Below are positions 6,218-6,618 of a stretch of 6,618 nucleotides of DNA, in pieces (positions within the stretch are counted from its first letter, which is position 1; the number at the start of each line of letters is the position of its first letter). A program made the position numbers and the translations under genes. The notes below the pieces were generated by a model. That model saw nothing but the letters and a program-made list of their open reading frames with translations, had not been told where the DNA came from and searched no databases. This stretch comes from an uncultured Clostridia bacterium (GTDB taxonomy: Bacteria > Bacillota > Clostridia > Christensenellales > Pumilibacteraceae). The stretch is from assembly GCA_947627075.1 (NCBI GenBank), contig CANQUR010000090.1, positions 1-6,618 of the forward strand, in the 5' to 3' direction.

Positions 6218-6618
6218 TTAAAGTAAATAAGCTCCATTTGTAAAAATCACTAACTCCAAGTACGGGAGCTCGGGCATTGTTTCTTCAATTTCAAAATCTT
6301 CCATAGATATGAGATTGAGCCATTTATCGCCATTCTTTACTGCAGGAATAAAGCCTGAAATTTTATAATCGTTCTTCAAATATTCGTATTTCAAAAAATA
6401 TCTTTTTTCCGAAACTATGCTTGCTTCTTTATAATGACTGTTATATCTATAAAAAAGCTCCCCATTCTCATCTAATTCATATATTTGCGGGCGTTCCTTG
6501 GAGTTATCGCCTATCGTATAACGACACCAAGGACAATTTTCAGTCGCATAGTAATCACGTATAAACAAGTTTTCTTCTTTTTCGGCGTTATAATTTATTT
6601 CCACATAAATAAAGCCAC
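6218..6618 (-). CDS. Unrecognised protein, C-terminal part (5' end off the window)
   Basis: The frame is open to the right edge, so about 132 C-terminal residues are visible. The GTG at 6602-6604 has only coding-like sequence before it (GFIY, then VEINY) and no ribosome binding site, so it is read as an internal Val rather than a start. The fragment is charged and rich in Tyr and Glu, with alternating strand-like stretches; a single CPWC motif follows ATEN. It has no membrane segment, no LRR repeat and no obvious catalytic motif in the visible part, and ends TNGAYLL. I do not recognise a family. The CPWC pair could be a metal-binding knuckle or, less likely, a redox motif. It sits 17 bases before the peptidase/LRR gene and is probably its operon partner; whether it is exported cannot be judged without the N-terminus. 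Confidence 0.75.
   Translation of the reverse strand, partial: GFIYVEINYNAEKEENLFIRDYYATENCPWCRYTIGDNSKERPQIYELDENGELFYRYNSHYKEASIVSEKRYFLKYEYLKNDYKISGFIPAVKNGDKWLNLISMEDFEIEETMPELPYLELVIFTNGAYLL

Noticed and set aside
6602..6604. GTG as the start of the right-hand gene
   Set aside because: The frame stays open to the window edge with coding-like residues before the GTG, and no ribosome binding site can be placed there, so the gene most likely begins outside the window.

Overview
The window is an almost gap-free stretch of minus-strand coding sequence from a low-GC bacterium, most likely an uncultured Bacillota (Clostridia-type, gut or host-associated). The basis is AT-rich coding DNA, strong AGGAGG-type ribosome binding sites, standard stop codons with TGG as Trp, and large secreted BspA-type leucine-rich repeat (LRR_5) proteins with a gut-Clostridia domain style. 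The lineage is inference; no rRNA or marker gene is present.

In transcription order (right to left) there are three genes. (1) At 6218-6618 is the C-terminal end of an unrecognised protein with a CPWC motif; its start lies beyond the right edge. (2) At 1501-6200, after a 17-base gap, is a very large secreted protein: signal peptide, putative papain-like/C39-like cysteine peptidase domain, CxxC motif, a long LRR_5 array, two 'DDGTY' modules and a degenerate C-terminal repeat-like domain. This gene is broken at 3126-3150 by a tandem duplication of 11 bases. It is therefore read as a 1036-residue product (3090-6200) plus an orphaned 3' frame (1501-3180). Removing one 11-base unit restores one open frame of exactly 1562 codons. 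(3) At 1-1481, after a 19-base gap, is a probable lipoprotein with three CxxC motifs followed by LRR_5 repeats; its last few residues lie beyond the left edge.

The tight spacing suggests one transcript. Both LRR proteins look exported and share the same parts (CxxC ribbon-like motifs, 'IPxxYxGxPVTxI' entry modules, LRR_5 repeats), so they are probably paralogous surface or secreted proteins for adhesion or substrate/host binding, with the peptidase domain adding possible proteolysis. No RNA gene, CRISPR array, insertion sequence, promoter or terminator could be supported, and there is no non-coding stretch longer than about 20 bases.

The most notable observations are the 11-base duplication that splits the large gene, a nearly identical 135-base tandem repeat (45 codons) inside its LRR array, and a drop in GC over the middle of the same gene.
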